Shown piece after piece: positions 9,252 through 19,480 of a DNA stretch of 64,000 bases. Origin of the DNA: an uncultured Tenacibaculum sp. (GTDB lineage Bacteria > Bacteroidota > Bacteroidia > Flavobacteriales > Flavobacteriaceae); assembly GCF_947499065.1 (NCBI RefSeq), contig NZ_CANMMT010000001.1, positions 682,001 to 746,000 on the forward strand, in the 5' to 3' direction. Numbering within the stretch: position 1 is the first letter of the stretch; each line of letters begins with the position of its first letter. A program made the translations under genes and the position numbers. The notes beneath the pieces were generated by a model. That model saw nothing but the letters and a program-made list of their open reading frames with translations. It made no database searches and was not told the DNA's origin.

Positions 9252-10184
9252 TTAAACAGTTTCGTTAAAATATAATGAAACTGTTTTTTTTGTATCTATA
9301 ACTGAGTGATGATTGAAGAAAATAGTTTGGTTATTGTAATATGCTTCTATAAGCCAATAATATCCTTTGAAATATGCTTTTTTAACTATAGCTTTACTAT
9401 TAGAATCTTCAACAACTTGTATTTGATGAGGATACAATAAAACTTGTTTTTTATTCAAAAAAAACTCATTTACATCATCAAATAAAGAAGCAATATATTT
9501 TTGTTTTAGCCCTTTGTATAAACTAGCAGGTGTATCATTAGCAATAACTTCATGATTCTTTATTACAATCATTTTATCAGCAAATGATAGTGCATCATTT
9601 CCATCATGTGTGGCAACAATACAAGAAATATTATTTTCTTTTAAATAAGCAAATAACTTTCTTCTTAGAGAATTCTTTTTAAAGTTGTCTATTTGACTAA
9701 AAGGTTCATCTAAAAGGAGTAATTCGGGTTGCTTAGCTATTGCTCTAGCTATAGCAACACGTTGTTGTTGACCTCCACTTAAATTTTTTACTTTTTCGTT
9801 AGCAAACGAAGTCATTTCTATAACCTCAAGAAGTTCTTGTGTTCTTTTTTCTGCTTCTTCTGGATAAAAACGAGAGAGGAATTTTTTAATATTTTCACTT
9901 ACAGAAATAAAAGGCATTAAGTCAAAATCTTGTGCTACGTATTTAAAAAAATCCATTCCAGGCACCAAATGATGGGCTGGCCCTAAAATTTGAATATCAT
10001 TCCAATAAAGTTTACCTTCATTTAAATCTAATAAGCCGTAGATGGCTTTTAGTAAAGTAGATTTTCCACAACCACTTTCTCCCATAACACATAAGTGCTC
10101 TCCTTTTTCTAAGGAGAAATTAATGTCTTTTAGGGTTGGTTTTTCATCAGAATATGAAAAAGAGATGTTGTTAACTTTTAGCAT
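9252..10184 (-). CDS. ABC transporter ATP-binding protein
   Basis: The 310-residue protein is a complete ABC ATPase. It has Walker A GESGCGKST (about 35-43), a Q-loop region near 80 (VAQDFDLMPF), the signature LSGGQQQRVAIARA (about 137-150), Walker B LLLLDEP and the H-loop ATHDGND. A 70-residue C-terminal extension (about 240-310) looks like a small beta regulatory domain, as in TOBE-type importers. No permease or binding protein lies next to it, so the partner is encoded elsewhere or the protein is an orphan. The next gene upstream is the divergent GreA-like gene's region and the M13 peptidase lies behind it. Confidence 0.85.
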   Translation of the reverse strand: MLKVNNISFSYSDEKPTLKDINFSLEKGEHLCVMGESGCGKSTLLKAIYGLLDLNEGKLYWNDIQILGPAHHLVPGMDFFKYVAQDFDLMPFISVSENIKKFLSRFYPEEAEKRTQELLEVIEMTSFANEKVKNLSGGQQQRVAIARAIAKQPELLLLDEPFSQIDNFKKNSLRRKLFAYLKENNISCIVATHDGNDALSFADKMIVIKNHEVIANDTPASLYKGLKQKYIASLFDDVNEFFLNKKQVLLYPHQIQVVEDSNSKAIVKKAYFKGYYWLIEAYYNNQTIFFNHHSVIDTKKTVSLYFNETV

Positions 10185-10189
10185 AGCTG

Positions 10190-10197
10190 CAAAAATA
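10190..10197 (-). promoter_or_regulatory. Candidate -7 element (TAnnTTTG) of the ABC ATPase
   Basis: TATTTTTG lies on the minus strand only 6 bp before the ABC start codon. That position would give a nearly leaderless transcript. No clear -33 TTTG is seen at the right distance. Confidence 0.35.
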
Positions 10198-10221
10198 ATG
10201 AACTATACTTTTTAATATAAA

Positions 10222-10249
10222 AAAAACCGACGCAAAAGCATCGGTTTTT
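10222..10249 (-). terminator. Intrinsic terminator of the M13 peptidase gene
   Basis: An ACCGATGC-TTTT-GCGTCGGT stem (one G-U pair) is followed on the minus strand by eight or more U. It lies about 27 bp past the peptidase stop. Confidence 0.9.
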
Positions 10250-10275
10250 GTATTCTATCAAAAGAAAAAATCTTT

Positions 10276-12366
10276 TTACCAGATTCTAACTCTTTCTTCT
10301 GGTTTTAAATACATTTTATCACCTTCTTTTACATCAAATGCTTCATAGAAAGCATCAACGTTTTTAAGAGGCATATAAGCTCTATATTGACCTGGAGCGT
10401 GTGTATTTGTCATGATTAAGTTCTTTAAAGCCTCATCACGCATTTTAGTTCTCCAAATAGTACCCCAAGAAAGGAAGAAACGTTGCTCAGGAGAGAAACC
10501 ATCAATATCATCAGGACGACCACTCTTTTCTAAGAATACTTTTAATCCTTCGTAAGCAGCTTGAACACCACCTAAATCACCAATGTTTTCACCTAAAGTA
10601 TACTCACCATTTAAGTGCATACTATCAATAGCAATAATGTCACTATATTGTTTTACTAATTTACTTCCAACGTCTTTAAACTTTTTAGAATCTTCTTCAG
10701 TCCACCAATTTTTAAGGTTTCCGTCACCGTCAAAACGAGCACCAGAATCATCAAAACTGTGTGAAATTTCGTGACCAATAACAGCTCCAATTCCACCATA
10801 GTTTACAGCTTCATCAGCTTTATAGTTGTAGAAAGGTGGTTGTAAAATTGCCGCTGGGAATACAATTTCGTTGTTTACAGGGTTAAAGTAAGCATTTACT
10901 GTTTGTGGAGACATTCCCCATTCAGTTCTATCTACTTCTTTACCTAATTTAGCCATGTTTTTATCAAAGTTCCATTTAGAAACATTAATAGCATTATCAA
11001 AATAAGTACCCCCGTTTTTTAATCCTTTAACTTGTAAAGCAGAATAATCTTTCCATTTATCTGGGTAAGCAATCTTAACAGTTAATTTATGTAATTTTTC
11101 TAAGGCTTTTTTCTTAGTTTCCTCACTCATCCAAGGTAATTGAGCAATACGTTTTTCAAAACCTAACATTACATTGTCAATCATTTCCTTAGCTTTTTTC
11201 TTAGCTTCTGGTGGGAATTTAGCATCAACATATAATTTACCTAAAGCTTCTCCAATTGCACCGTTTAGGTTACCTAAAGCTCGCTCGTCTCTTGGGCGTT
11301 GCTTTTTAGCTCCACGCATTTCTTTGCTGTAAAACTCCCAGTTAGCTTTTTCTAAGTCAGTAGATAATAATCCTAATGAATTATTAATTGCATTCCAACG
11401 TAATAATAATTTAATATCTTCTACTGGACGAGTTTTAAGAATTTCACTCATTGCTTTAAAATATCCAGGGTCGGTAACAATTACTTTATCAATGTTGTCT
11501 ACACCAATTCCTTTTAAGTGAGCAGCCCAATCAATTGTTGGAGCTAAAGTAGTTAACTCTTCAATAGTCATTGGGTTATACATTTTACGTGTATCTCTAC
11601 GCTCTTCTTTAGTCATCATTGGTTCTGCTAAACTCTTTTCAAAACTAACAATGGTTTCAGCGTTTTTCTTTGCAGTAGCTTCATCATCACCAAATTCTTG
11701 TAACATTTTAGCTACAAATTCTTGATATTTTTCAAGCTTATCTTTTACTTTATCATCTACATAATAGTCTCTAGATAAACCAAGTCCACCAGCACCCATA
11801 TAACCAGCATTCATACTACTGTTTTTAAGGTCGTTGAAAACTCCAAATCCATAGAAACCACCACCTCCATAAGGAGCCATGTTAGTAATAAAATCTTGAA
11901 CACCATTTAAATCTTTAATTTCCTCAATTTTTTTAAGGAAAGGTTTTAAAGGTTCTTTACCAGATTTGTTTCTGGCAACGGTATCCATAATAGTTTCGTA
12001 GTAGTTTACAGCTTTTTCTTGGTCAGAATCAATTTCGTTTCCTTCAGAATCTTTTATTTTAGGAAAGTTTCCTTCTTCGATGGCTTTGTTTAAGATAGCT
12101 AATACATCAGCATCTGTTTTTTTACGAAGTTCTCCAAAACCTCCCCAAGAAGTTCTGTCGGCAGGGATTTCAGTTTTATCCAACCAAGCCCCGTTTACAT
12201 ATCTAAAGAAATCATCTGTAGGCTTTACAGAGGTATCCATATTTTCTAAGATAATTCCCTGTACTTTTTCTTCAGGTTGCTTATCTGCTTTTTTATCTGT
12301 TTTACAGGATGCAATTGCTAAAGAAGCGACAGCAGTAGTAAACAGCATTTTGTGAATGGTTTTCAT
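10276..12366 (-). CDS. M13 family metallopeptidase (PepO/neprilysin-like) lipoprotein
   Basis: The 696-residue protein is full length for M13. A lipoprotein signal (SLAIASC) places it on a membrane facing the periplasm or cell surface. The zinc site is intact: HEISH within VIGHEISHSFDDSGARFDGDG (about 537-541), and the third ligand Glu in GENIGDLGG (about 595). The substrate-binding NAYFNPVNNEIVFPAAIL motif is present, and the C-terminus VRIW matches the family's usual ending. M13 enzymes cleave peptides, usually of limited size. The gene has its own terminator and lies 19 bp downstream of a small membrane protein gene on the same strand. Confidence 0.93.
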   Translation of the reverse strand: MKTIHKMLFTTAVASLAIASCKTDKKADKQPEEKVQGIILENMDTSVKPTDDFFRYVNGAWLDKTEIPADRTSWGGFGELRKKTDADVLAILNKAIEEGNFPKIKDSEGNEIDSDQEKAVNYYETIMDTVARNKSGKEPLKPFLKKIEEIKDLNGVQDFITNMAPYGGGGFYGFGVFNDLKNSSMNAGYMGAGGLGLSRDYYVDDKVKDKLEKYQEFVAKMLQEFGDDEATAKKNAETIVSFEKSLAEPMMTKEERRDTRKMYNPMTIEELTTLAPTIDWAAHLKGIGVDNIDKVIVTDPGYFKAMSEILKTRPVEDIKLLLRWNAINNSLGLLSTDLEKANWEFYSKEMRGAKKQRPRDERALGNLNGAIGEALGKLYVDAKFPPEAKKKAKEMIDNVMLGFEKRIAQLPWMSEETKKKALEKLHKLTVKIAYPDKWKDYSALQVKGLKNGGTYFDNAINVSKWNFDKNMAKLGKEVDRTEWGMSPQTVNAYFNPVNNEIVFPAAILQPPFYNYKADEAVNYGGIGAVIGHEISHSFDDSGARFDGDGNLKNWWTEEDSKKFKDVGSKLVKQYSDIIAIDSMHLNGEYTLGENIGDLGGVQAAYEGLKVFLEKSGRPDDIDGFSPEQRFFLSWGTIWRTKMRDEALKNLIMTNTHAPGQYRAYMPLKNVDAFYEAFDVKEGDKMYLKPEERVRIW

Positions 12367-12385
12367 TGTATATAATTTGATTGAT

Positions 12386-12847
12386 TTAATTACAAGTGAT
12401 TTTTAATTGTTTTCCTTCTTGTTTCGCTTTTTTGTCTTTTTCTTTTCCGATTGCAATACCTAGTAACATACCAAAAGGTAAACCTATACCTAGTAGAGCA
12501 ATATTACCTAATAACATTCCGAATATGGTTCCGAAAGAAACACCAAAAAGACTCATTCCTAAAACCATCCATTGATTTTGATAGTACTTTTCATGAACAT
12601 AGCCATGGTTTTTTCTTACAAGCTCGAGAATATTATGATTTTTAACTATGAGTTTATTTCTGTATTTTTTCAATTCCCCTTCAAATTTGTTTATTTCTTC
12701 TAAATCTTTATTTATTTGAGAAATACTAGAATCTGATAAAGGAAGAGTTTCTAAAACAGATAGAGTATTTTCTATCTTGTTAAAGGCTTTTAAAACATTT
12801 TTATCAGAGATAAAAGGTTCTTTTTTCTTTAGAGAAATAAATATCAT
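12386..12847 (-). CDS. Small membrane protein with glycine-rich hydrophobic C-terminus
   Basis: A 153-residue protein with a charged helical N-terminal half (about 1-85, probable coiled coil). A hydrophobic segment rich in Gly (MVLGMSLFGVSFGTIFGMLLG... to IAIGKEK, about 95-135) likely forms two membrane helices, and a basic tail follows. No family is recognised. It is 19 bp upstream of the M13 peptidase gene and may share its transcript. The function is unknown. Confidence 0.6.
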   Translation of the reverse strand: MIFISLKKKEPFISDKNVLKAFNKIENTLSVLETLPLSDSSISQINKDLEEINKFEGELKKYRNKLIVKNHNILELVRKNHGYVHEKYYQNQWMVLGMSLFGVSFGTIFGMLLGNIALLGIGLPFGMLLGIAIGKEKDKKAKQEGKQLKITCN

Positions 12848-12899
12848 AGTTAAGTTAGTTTACTCATATAAGAATACTAAATGTAAAAAATGTTACAGT

Positions 12900-15056
12900 T
12901 TAGCTCTTAATTTTTGATTTTGGAGGATTTGGTAATTGATCAAACCCCATGTTAAATAATGTAAAACCAAATATATCAGCGTACTGTTCTATAGTTTTTG
13001 CAACTGGAGTTCCAGCACCATGACCAGCATTAGTTTCAATACGAATTAATACAGGGTTATCTCCTTGTTGCTTTTCTTGTAATTCGGCAGCAAATTTGAA
13101 ACTATGCGCAGGTACAACACGGTCGTCGTGGTCACCAGTAGTTACCATAGTAGCAGGATATGCTTCTTTTTTAACATTGTGTACTGGAGAATATCCTTTT
13201 AAATACTTAAACATTTCTTCATTTTGTTCAGCACTTCCGTAGTCATATGCCCAACCAGCACCTGCAGTAAATGTGTGATAACGTAACATGTCTAATACAC
13301 CTACAGCTGGTAAAGCAACTTTCATTAAGTCAGGACGTTGTGTCATAGTAGCACCTACTAATAAACCTCCATTAGACCCTCCACGAATTGCTAAGAAATC
13401 AGAAGCAGTATATTTTTCTTTAATTAGGTATTCAGCAGCAGCAATAAAATCGTCAAAAACATTTTGTTTTTGTAATTGAGTTCCAGCTTTGTGCCATTTT
13501 TTACCATATTCACCACCACCACGTAAGTTAGGTACTGCGTATACACCTCCTTGTTCCATCCATACTGCGTTAGCAATACTAAAAGAAGGAGTTAAAGAAA
13601 TATTAAATCCACCATAACCATATAATATAGTTGGGTTTTTACCATTTAATTCCAATCCTTTTTTATAGGTAATAATCATAGGTACTTTTGTTCCGTCTTT
13701 AGAAGTATAGAAAACTTGTTTACTCTCATAATCATCAGAATTGAAAGAAATAGCTGGTTTCCAATATAATTTATAAGTACCATCTTGTGGATTAAACTTA
13801 TAAGAAGAGCTTGGAGTATTGTAATTTGTAAAAGAGAAATATAATTCTTTAGCGTCAGTTTTTCCACCAAAACCACCAGAAGAACCTACACCAGGTAATT
13901 TAACTTCACGAATTAGTTTTCCATCAAAATCATATTGTAATACTTTAGAAACAGCATCAACCATATATTCAGCAAAGAAATACCCAGCACCAGTAGAAGG
14001 AGATAAAACATTTTCAGTTTCAGCGATAAAATCTTTCCAGTTTTCTGGAGTAGGATTTTTAGCATCTACTGTTACTACCTTTTTATTAGGTGCATTTAAG
14101 TTGGTAACTAAATATAATTTATCACTACGGTTATCAATTACATAAGTATCACTCTTGTAATTATCTACAACGGTAACTAGTTTACTGTTTTCTTGACTTA
14201 AGTCTTTTAAAAATAATTTATTTCCAGAGGTAGAAGTAGAAGCAGAGATAATTAAGTATTTATCATCTTCAGTTAAATAACCACCAACATATCTGTTTTT
14301 TTCTTCAGGAGTAGCTCCAAAAATAACAGCATCTTCATTTTGTTTAGTTCCTAACTTATGATAATATAGTTTATGTTGATCTGTTTTTGCTGAAAGCTCA
14401 CTTCCTTTAGGTTTATCGTAACTAGAATAGTAGAATCCTTCATTACCTTTCCAAGCTATGCCAGAGAACTTTACATCAATTAAAGTATCGCCAATAATTT
14501 CCTTGTTTTTGGCATCCATCACAATAATTTTCCTCCAATCGCTACCTCCTTCAGAAATTGAGTAAGCAACAATATCTCCACTTTTAGAAAAGCTAACAGA
14601 ACCTAAAGAAGTAGTTCCGTCATTAGAAAAAGTATTAGGATCTAAAAAAACTTCTTCTTTACCACTATCATCTTTTCTATATAATACGTATTGATTTTGT
14701 AAACCATTATTTTTATAAAAATAAGTATAGTTTCCTTCTTTAAAAGGAGTACCCACTTTTTCGTAGTTCCATAATTCAGATAAACGATCTTTTATTTGTT
14801 TACGGTATGGTATTTTACTTAAATAATCGAAAGTAACCTCGTTTTCAGCTTTTACCCAGTTTTCAGTTTCTGGACTACGGTCGTCTTCTAGCCAACGGTA
14901 ATTATCGGTAACTTTAGTTCCGAAATAATCATCTACAACAGGTTTTTTGGTTGTTTCAGGATAATTCACAGTAATATTTTTCTTGGTTTGTTTTTGTTCT
15001 TTGCAGGATACCAGTATTACACTGGCACAAAGAACAGGGAAAAGAATTTTTTTCAT
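12900..15056 (-). CDS. Prolyl oligopeptidase (S9A) lipoprotein
   Basis: About 718 residues: a lipoprotein signal (MKKILFPVL...VSC), a beta-propeller and a C-terminal alpha/beta-hydrolase domain. The triad is visible: Ser in RGGSNGG (about 555), Asp in GDHDDRVVP (about 640) and His in NAGHGAG (about 675). This is the S9A prolyl oligopeptidase pattern, cleaving after proline in short peptides, here predicted to be exported. The frame extends to 15083, but ATG 15056 begins the signal peptide and a candidate -7 element overlaps the longer start, so 15056 is preferred. Confidence 0.93.
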   Translation of the reverse strand: MKKILFPVLCASVILVSCKEQKQTKKNITVNYPETTKKPVVDDYFGTKVTDNYRWLEDDRSPETENWVKAENEVTFDYLSKIPYRKQIKDRLSELWNYEKVGTPFKEGNYTYFYKNNGLQNQYVLYRKDDSGKEEVFLDPNTFSNDGTTSLGSVSFSKSGDIVAYSISEGGSDWRKIIVMDAKNKEIIGDTLIDVKFSGIAWKGNEGFYYSSYDKPKGSELSAKTDQHKLYYHKLGTKQNEDAVIFGATPEEKNRYVGGYLTEDDKYLIISASTSTSGNKLFLKDLSQENSKLVTVVDNYKSDTYVIDNRSDKLYLVTNLNAPNKKVVTVDAKNPTPENWKDFIAETENVLSPSTGAGYFFAEYMVDAVSKVLQYDFDGKLIREVKLPGVGSSGGFGGKTDAKELYFSFTNYNTPSSSYKFNPQDGTYKLYWKPAISFNSDDYESKQVFYTSKDGTKVPMIITYKKGLELNGKNPTILYGYGGFNISLTPSFSIANAVWMEQGGVYAVPNLRGGGEYGKKWHKAGTQLQKQNVFDDFIAAAEYLIKEKYTASDFLAIRGGSNGGLLVGATMTQRPDLMKVALPAVGVLDMLRYHTFTAGAGWAYDYGSAEQNEEMFKYLKGYSPVHNVKKEAYPATMVTTGDHDDRVVPAHSFKFAAELQEKQQGDNPVLIRIETNAGHGAGTPVAKTIEQYADIFGFTLFNMGFDQLPNPPKSKIKS

Positions 15057-15080
15057 GATGAAATAATTAGTTAATTCTTT

Positions 15081-15088
15081 CAAAGTTA
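15081..15088 (-). promoter_or_regulatory. Candidate -7 element (TAnnTTTG) of the prolyl oligopeptidase gene
   Basis: TAACTTTG on the minus strand lies 25 bp before ATG 15056. No good -33 element is seen. The motif supports the shorter start of the peptidase gene. Confidence 0.4.
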
Positions 15089-15225
15089 GAAGAAAATGAT
15101 TGGTAAGCTTGTTTTTTTAAGATGAATTTAACATTAAATAAGTTTTGTGTAATCTTTAGAAATAAAAACGACTATTTTTATGCTTAAAAATATTACTAAA
15201 TAAAAATTAGTAAAAAATTACAATA

Positions 15226-15585
15226 ATGACAGAAAACTTAACAAAAGAAACATTTTTAAAAAAAGTGTTTAACTACGAAGAGAATAAAGAGTGGAAATTT
15301 GAAGGAGATAAACCGGCATTGATAGATTTTTATGCTGATTGGTGTGGTCCATGTAAAGCATTAGCTCCAGTTTTAGAAGTACTAAGTGAAGAATATGAAG
15401 GAAAAATAGATATTTATAAAATAAATACTGAAGAGCAGCAAGAATTATCAGCAGCGTTTGGAATTCGTAGTATTCCATCAATGTTATTTTGTCCTATGGG
15501 AGAAGAGCCTCAAATGGCTCATGGAGCTCTCCCTCAAAAACAGATAGAACAAATTATAAAAGACGTTTTAAAAGTTGAAAAATAG
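15226..15585 (+). CDS. trxA: Thioredoxin
   Basis: A 119-residue thioredoxin with the active site WCGPC at residues 39-43 and the cis-Pro loop RSIPS near residue 80. It has no signal peptide, so it is cytoplasmic and would be reduced by thioredoxin reductase. The N-terminus is about 10 residues longer than that of E. coli TrxA. It lies directly upstream of nrdB, on the same strand but with its own terminator. Thioredoxin is a standard electron donor for ribonucleotide reductase, so the location fits functionally. Confidence 0.93.
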   Translation: MTENLTKETFLKKVFNYEENKEWKFEGDKPALIDFYADWCGPCKALAPVLEVLSEEYEGKIDIYKINTEEQQELSAAFGIRSIPSMLFCPMGEEPQMAHGALPQKQIEQIIKDVLKVEK

Positions 15586-15591
15586 AAATTA

Positions 15592-15620
15592 AAAGTGATG
15601 CAAAAAGCATCACTTTTTTT
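15592..15620 (+). terminator. Intrinsic terminator of the thioredoxin gene
   Basis: A perfect 10-bp stem AAAGTGATGC / GCATCACTTT with an AAAAA loop is followed by a T run. It lies 7 bp after the stop codon. Confidence 0.92.
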
Positions 15621-15867
15621 ATACAAAAAACCAAAATAAGAAACTCAGTGATTATCACTACGGAAGCTGTTTTTTAGTTTTTAAGTTGTTGTTTTTAAGT
15701 GTTTTGTAAAAATTGAAAATTGACGTTTTTTTTTGAAAAAAAGCCAATTTGTTAAAAACTTCAAGGGATTTGTGAATAAGTATCGCTTTCAATTTTTAGC
15801 AATTTTTTGAATCTTTGTTTTATCCCTCAAGAAGACAAAATAACACATAAAATTTAGCTCAAAAAGA

Positions 15868-16839
15868 ATGGCTGTAACTGAACCAATTTTACAAGAAAAT
15901 AAAGATAGATTTGTAATTTTTCCAATTCAACATAATGATTTATGGGAATGGTATAAAAAACAGCAGGCCTGTTTCTGGACAGCCGAAGAAATCGATTTAC
16001 ATTCCGATTTGAATGATTGGAATAAAAAATTGACAGACGATGAGCGTTATTTTATAAAACATGTCTTAGCTTTTTTTGCCGCTTCTGATGGTATTGTAAA
16101 TGAAAATTTAGCAGAAAACTTTGTAAATGAAGTTCAGTATTCTGAAGCAAAGTTTTTTTATGGTTTTCAAATAATGATGGAGAATATTCATTCAGAAACG
16201 TATTCATTATTAATAGATACTTATGTTAAAGATGAGGAAGAAAAAGATAGGTTATTTAAAGCTATAGAGGTTTTTCCAGCAATTAAGAAAAAAGCAGATT
16301 GGGCATTAAAATGGATAGAATCTGATTCATTTGCAGAAAGATTAATTGCTTTTGCAGCTGTTGAAGGTGTTTTCTTCTCAGGTTCATTTTGTTCTATTTT
16401 CTGGTTAAAGAAAAGAGGATTGTTACCTGGATTAACGTTTTCTAATGAGTTAATTTCTAGAGATGAAGGAATGCACTGTGATTTTGCAGTTCATTTACAT
16501 AACCACCATATAGTTAATAAAGTACCAAAAGAACGTATTAGAGAAATAATTATAGATGCTCTTTCTATTGAAAGAGAGTTTATTACAGAATCTTTACCTG
16601 TAAGTTTAATTGGTATGAATGCTAAGTTAATGACTCAGTATTTAGAGTACGTAACTGATAGATTATTATTAGAATTTGGTTGTGAAAAAGAATATAATGT
16701 GTCGAATCCATTCGATTTTATGGAAATGATTTCGTTAGAAGGAAAGACAAACTTCTTTGAGAAAAGAGTATCAGAGTACCAAAAAGCTGGTGTATCATCA
16801 GGAGGTACAGGAGATATCAGTTTCGATGCTGATTTCTAG
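15868..16839 (+). CDS. nrdB: Class Ia ribonucleoside-diphosphate reductase, small subunit
   Basis: The 323-residue protein carries the diiron and radical site. ENIHSETY supplies Glu, His and the radical Tyr in the same E-x2-H-x3-Y spacing as E. coli NrdB. An upstream acidic ligand lies in EEIDLHSDL, and the later Glu and Glu/His ligands lie in AVEGVFFSG and SRDEGMHCD. It generates the tyrosyl radical for reduction of ribonucleotides by NrdA. It precedes nrdA with a 172-bp gap that contains a perfect hairpin. The order nrdB-nrdA is reversed relative to E. coli. The 250-bp region before it is AT-rich, and I see no clear promoter motif there. Confidence 0.96.
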   Translation: MAVTEPILQENKDRFVIFPIQHNDLWEWYKKQQACFWTAEEIDLHSDLNDWNKKLTDDERYFIKHVLAFFAASDGIVNENLAENFVNEVQYSEAKFFYGFQIMMENIHSETYSLLIDTYVKDEEEKDRLFKAIEVFPAIKKKADWALKWIESDSFAERLIAFAAVEGVFFSGSFCSIFWLKKRGLLPGLTFSNELISRDEGMHCDFAVHLHNHHIVNKVPKERIREIIIDALSIEREFITESLPVSLIGMNAKLMTQYLEYVTDRLLLEFGCEKEYNVSNPFDFMEMISLEGKTNFFEKRVSEYQKAGVSSGGTGDISFDADF

Positions 16840-16882
16840 TAAAATATAACTACTGCTAACCCCTACATGCGGTAATTTTTTT

Positions 16883-16907
16883 GCAAAAGCACATTTTGTG
16901 CTTTTGC
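16883..16907. other. Perfect 11-bp inverted repeat between nrdB and nrdA
   Basis: GCAAAAGCACA and TGTGCTTTTGC flank a TTT loop. No U run follows on either strand, so it is not a standard terminator. It may stabilise the nrdB end of the mRNA, be a processing site, or be an operator. Confidence 0.7.
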
Positions 16908-17011
16908 ACCATAAGGTTTCCCCTAAGAAACAAAATTATTTTAACAAACATGAGTTACTATTATATAGTGCTATAGTAACTTTATTAACAAATTTAAAAA
17001 CCAGTAAGAAT

Positions 17012-19399
17012 ATGTATGTAGTAAAAAGAGACGGCAGAAAAGAGCCTGTGATGTTCGACAAAATCACAGCAAGGGTTAGAAAAATGTGTTATGGATTAAA
17101 CAAAATTGTTGATCCAGTAAAAGTAGCAATGCGAGTTATTGAAGGTTTGTATGATGGGGTAACTACTTCTGAATTAGATAATTTAGCTGCAGAAATTGCT
17201 GCTACTATGACAACAGCTCACCCAGATTATGCAAAACTAGCTGCAAGAATAGCCGTATCTAACTTACATAAAAACACAAAGAAATCTTTTTCTGATACGA
17301 TGACTGATTTGTATGAATACATCAATCCTCGTACAGGAAATAAAGCACCATTATTAGCAGATGATGTATATGAAATCATCATGAAAAATGCTGATAAATT
17401 AGACTCAACTATTATTTATAGTCGTGATTTTAATTATGATTATTTTGGTTTTAAAACCTTAGAAAGGTCGTATTTGTTAAAGTTAAATGGTAACATTGTT
17501 GAGCGTCCACAACAAATGTTAATGCGTGTTTCTATTGGAATTCATAAAGAAGATATTGATGAGGCTATTGCTACATACGAATTAATGAGTAAAAAATATT
17601 TTACGCATGCAACGCCAACCTTATTCAATGCTGGAACACCAAAACCACAAATGTCTTCATGCTTCTTATTACAAATGCAAGACGATAGTATCGATGGTAT
17701 TTACGATACTTTAAAACAAACAGCAAAAATTTCACAATCTGCTGGAGGTATTGGTTTATCTATACATAATATTCGTGCTACAGGAAGTTATATAGCTGGA
17801 ACTAATGGTACATCAAATGGTATCGTTCCAATGTTACGTGTATTTAACGATACAGCTAGGTATGTAGATCAAGGAGGAGGAAAACGTAAAGGTTCTTTTG
17901 CTATGTATTTAGAGCCTTGGCATGCAGATATTTATGATTTCTTAGATTTAAAAAAGAATCATGGTAAAGAAGAAATGCGTGCACGTGACTTATTCTATGC
18001 AATGTGGATTTCTGATTTATTTATGAAAAGAGTACAAGAAGATGGAGATTGGACATTAATGTGTCCACACGAGTGTCCACACTTGTATGATACATATGGA
18101 GAAGAGTTTGAGCGTTTATATACAAGCTACGAGGAAGCTGGAAAAGGAAGAAAAACCATTAAAGCTCGTGATTTATGGGAAAAGATATTAGAATCTCAAA
18201 TAGAAACAGGTACTCCGTACATGTTATATAAAGATGCTGCTAACCGTAAATCAAATCAGAAGAATTTAGGAACAATTCGTTCTTCAAATTTATGTACAGA
18301 GATTATGGAGTATACAGCTGAAGATGAAGTAGCTGTATGTAACTTAGCATCGATAGCTATACCAATGTTTGTTGCTGAGGATGAAAATGGTAATAAATTC
18401 TTTGATCACGACAGATTATTTGAAGTAACTAAAAAAGTAATTAGAAACTTAGACACAGTAATTGATCGTAACTATTATCCAGTAGTAGAGGCAGAAAACT
18501 CTAATACACGTCACCGTCCTGTAGGATTAGGTATTCAAGGATTAGCAGATGCTTTTATCATGTTACGTATGCCGTTTACATCAGATGAAGCAAAAAAATT
18601 AAACCAAGAAATTTTTGAAACATTATACTTTGCTTCGGTAACTTCATCTATGGAGGTTGCAAAAGCAAAAGGAGCATACTCTACCTATGAAGGATCACCA
18701 ATGTCTCAAGGAGAATTCCAATACAATATGTGGGGAATTAATGATGATGAATTAAGTGGTCGTTGGAACTGGAAAGCATTACGTAAAGAAGTTAAAAAAC
18801 ATGGAGTACGTAACTCTTTATTAGTTGCACCGATGCCAACAGCTTCTACATCTCAAATCTTAGGAAATAATGAAGCTTTTGAACCATATACTTCTAATAT
18901 TTATACACGTAGAGTATTATCAGGAGAGTTTATTGTAGTAAACAAGCATTTACTAGAAGATTTAGTAGAGTTAGGTTTATGGGATAACAATATGAAGGAA
19001 GATATTATGCGTGCTAATGGATCTATCCAACATATTGAAGTAATACCACAAGAGTTAAAAGACTTATATAAGACAGTTTGGGAAATGAGTATGAAAGATA
19101 TTATTGATATGGCCCGTCATAGAGGGTATTTTATCGATCAATCTCAATCATTAAACTTATTTATGAAAGATCCTGATTTTGGAAAATTAACATCAATGCA
19201 TTTCTATGCTTGGAAGTCTGGTTTAAAAACTGGAATGTATTATTTACGTACTAAATCAGCAGTTAATGCGAAGCAATTCACATTAAATATAGAAAAGAAA
19301 GAAGAAGATAAGCCAATGAGCCCAGAAGAATTTAAGGCAATGGTAGATGCTTCTAAAAATGCAGAAGGACCAGACGATTGTTTAATGTGTGGTTCTTAA
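17012..19399 (+). CDS. nrdA: Class Ia ribonucleoside-diphosphate reductase, large subunit
   Basis: From ATG 17012 ([17 protein letters not shown]) the protein is 795 residues. The N-terminal 95 residues are an ATP-cone allosteric domain. The catalytic barrel follows, with the thiyl/disulfide cysteines in SSCFLLQM and NLCTEI and the PMPTAS strand. The C-terminal CLMCGS pair relays electrons from thioredoxin. The frame is open from 16898, but the 38 extra residues overlap the intergenic hairpin and are unlike the family, so the later start is preferred. It converts ribonucleoside diphosphates to deoxyribonucleotides together with NrdB, and a terminator follows. Confidence 0.96.
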   Translation: MYVVKRDGRKEPVMFDKITARVRKMCYGLNKIVDPVKVAMRVIEGLYDGVTTSELDNLAAEIAATMTTAHPDYAKLAARIAVSNLHKNTKKSFSDTMTDLYEYINPRTGNKAPLLADDVYEIIMKNADKLDSTIIYSRDFNYDYFGFKTLERSYLLKLNGNIVERPQQMLMRVSIGIHKEDIDEAIATYELMSKKYFTHATPTLFNAGTPKPQMSSCFLLQMQDDSIDGIYDTLKQTAKISQSAGGIGLSIHNIRATGSYIAGTNGTSNGIVPMLRVFNDTARYVDQGGGKRKGSFAMYLEPWHADIYDFLDLKKNHGKEEMRARDLFYAMWISDLFMKRVQEDGDWTLMCPHECPHLYDTYGEEFERLYTSYEEAGKGRKTIKARDLWEKILESQIETGTPYMLYKDAANRKSNQKNLGTIRSSNLCTEIMEYTAEDEVAVCNLASIAIPMFVAEDENGNKFFDHDRLFEVTKKVIRNLDTVIDRNYYPVVEAENSNTRHRPVGLGIQGLADAFIMLRMPFTSDEAKKLNQEIFETLYFASVTSSMEVAKAKGAYSTYEGSPMSQGEFQYNMWGINDDELSGRWNWKALRKEVKKHGVRNSLLVAPMPTASTSQILGNNEAFEPYTSNIYTRRVLSGEFIVVNKHLLEDLVELGLWDNNMKEDIMRANGSIQHIEVIPQELKDLYKTVWEMSMKDIIDMARHRGYFIDQSQSLNLFMKDPDFGKLTSMHFYAWKSGLKTGMYYLRTKSAVNAKQFTLNIEKKEEDKPMSPEEFKAMVDASKNAEGPDDCLMCGS

Positions 19400-19426
19400 A
19401 TAGTAGAATTAAATTAAAAGTGATTA

Positions 19427-19453
19427 AGAGAAGTCGAAAGGCTTCTCTTTTTT
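19427..19453 (+). terminator. Intrinsic terminator of nrdA
   Basis: A 9-bp stem AGAGAAGTC / GGCTTCTCT (one G-U pair) is closed by a GAAA loop and followed by TTTTT. Confidence 0.9.
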
Positions 19454-19480
19454 AGTATTTTCGAAAAAATTTTATTCAAA

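Noticed and set aside
16883-16907. Terminator of nrdB
   Set aside because: The stem is perfect but no U run follows on the plus strand, so it was kept as a hairpin of unknown role.
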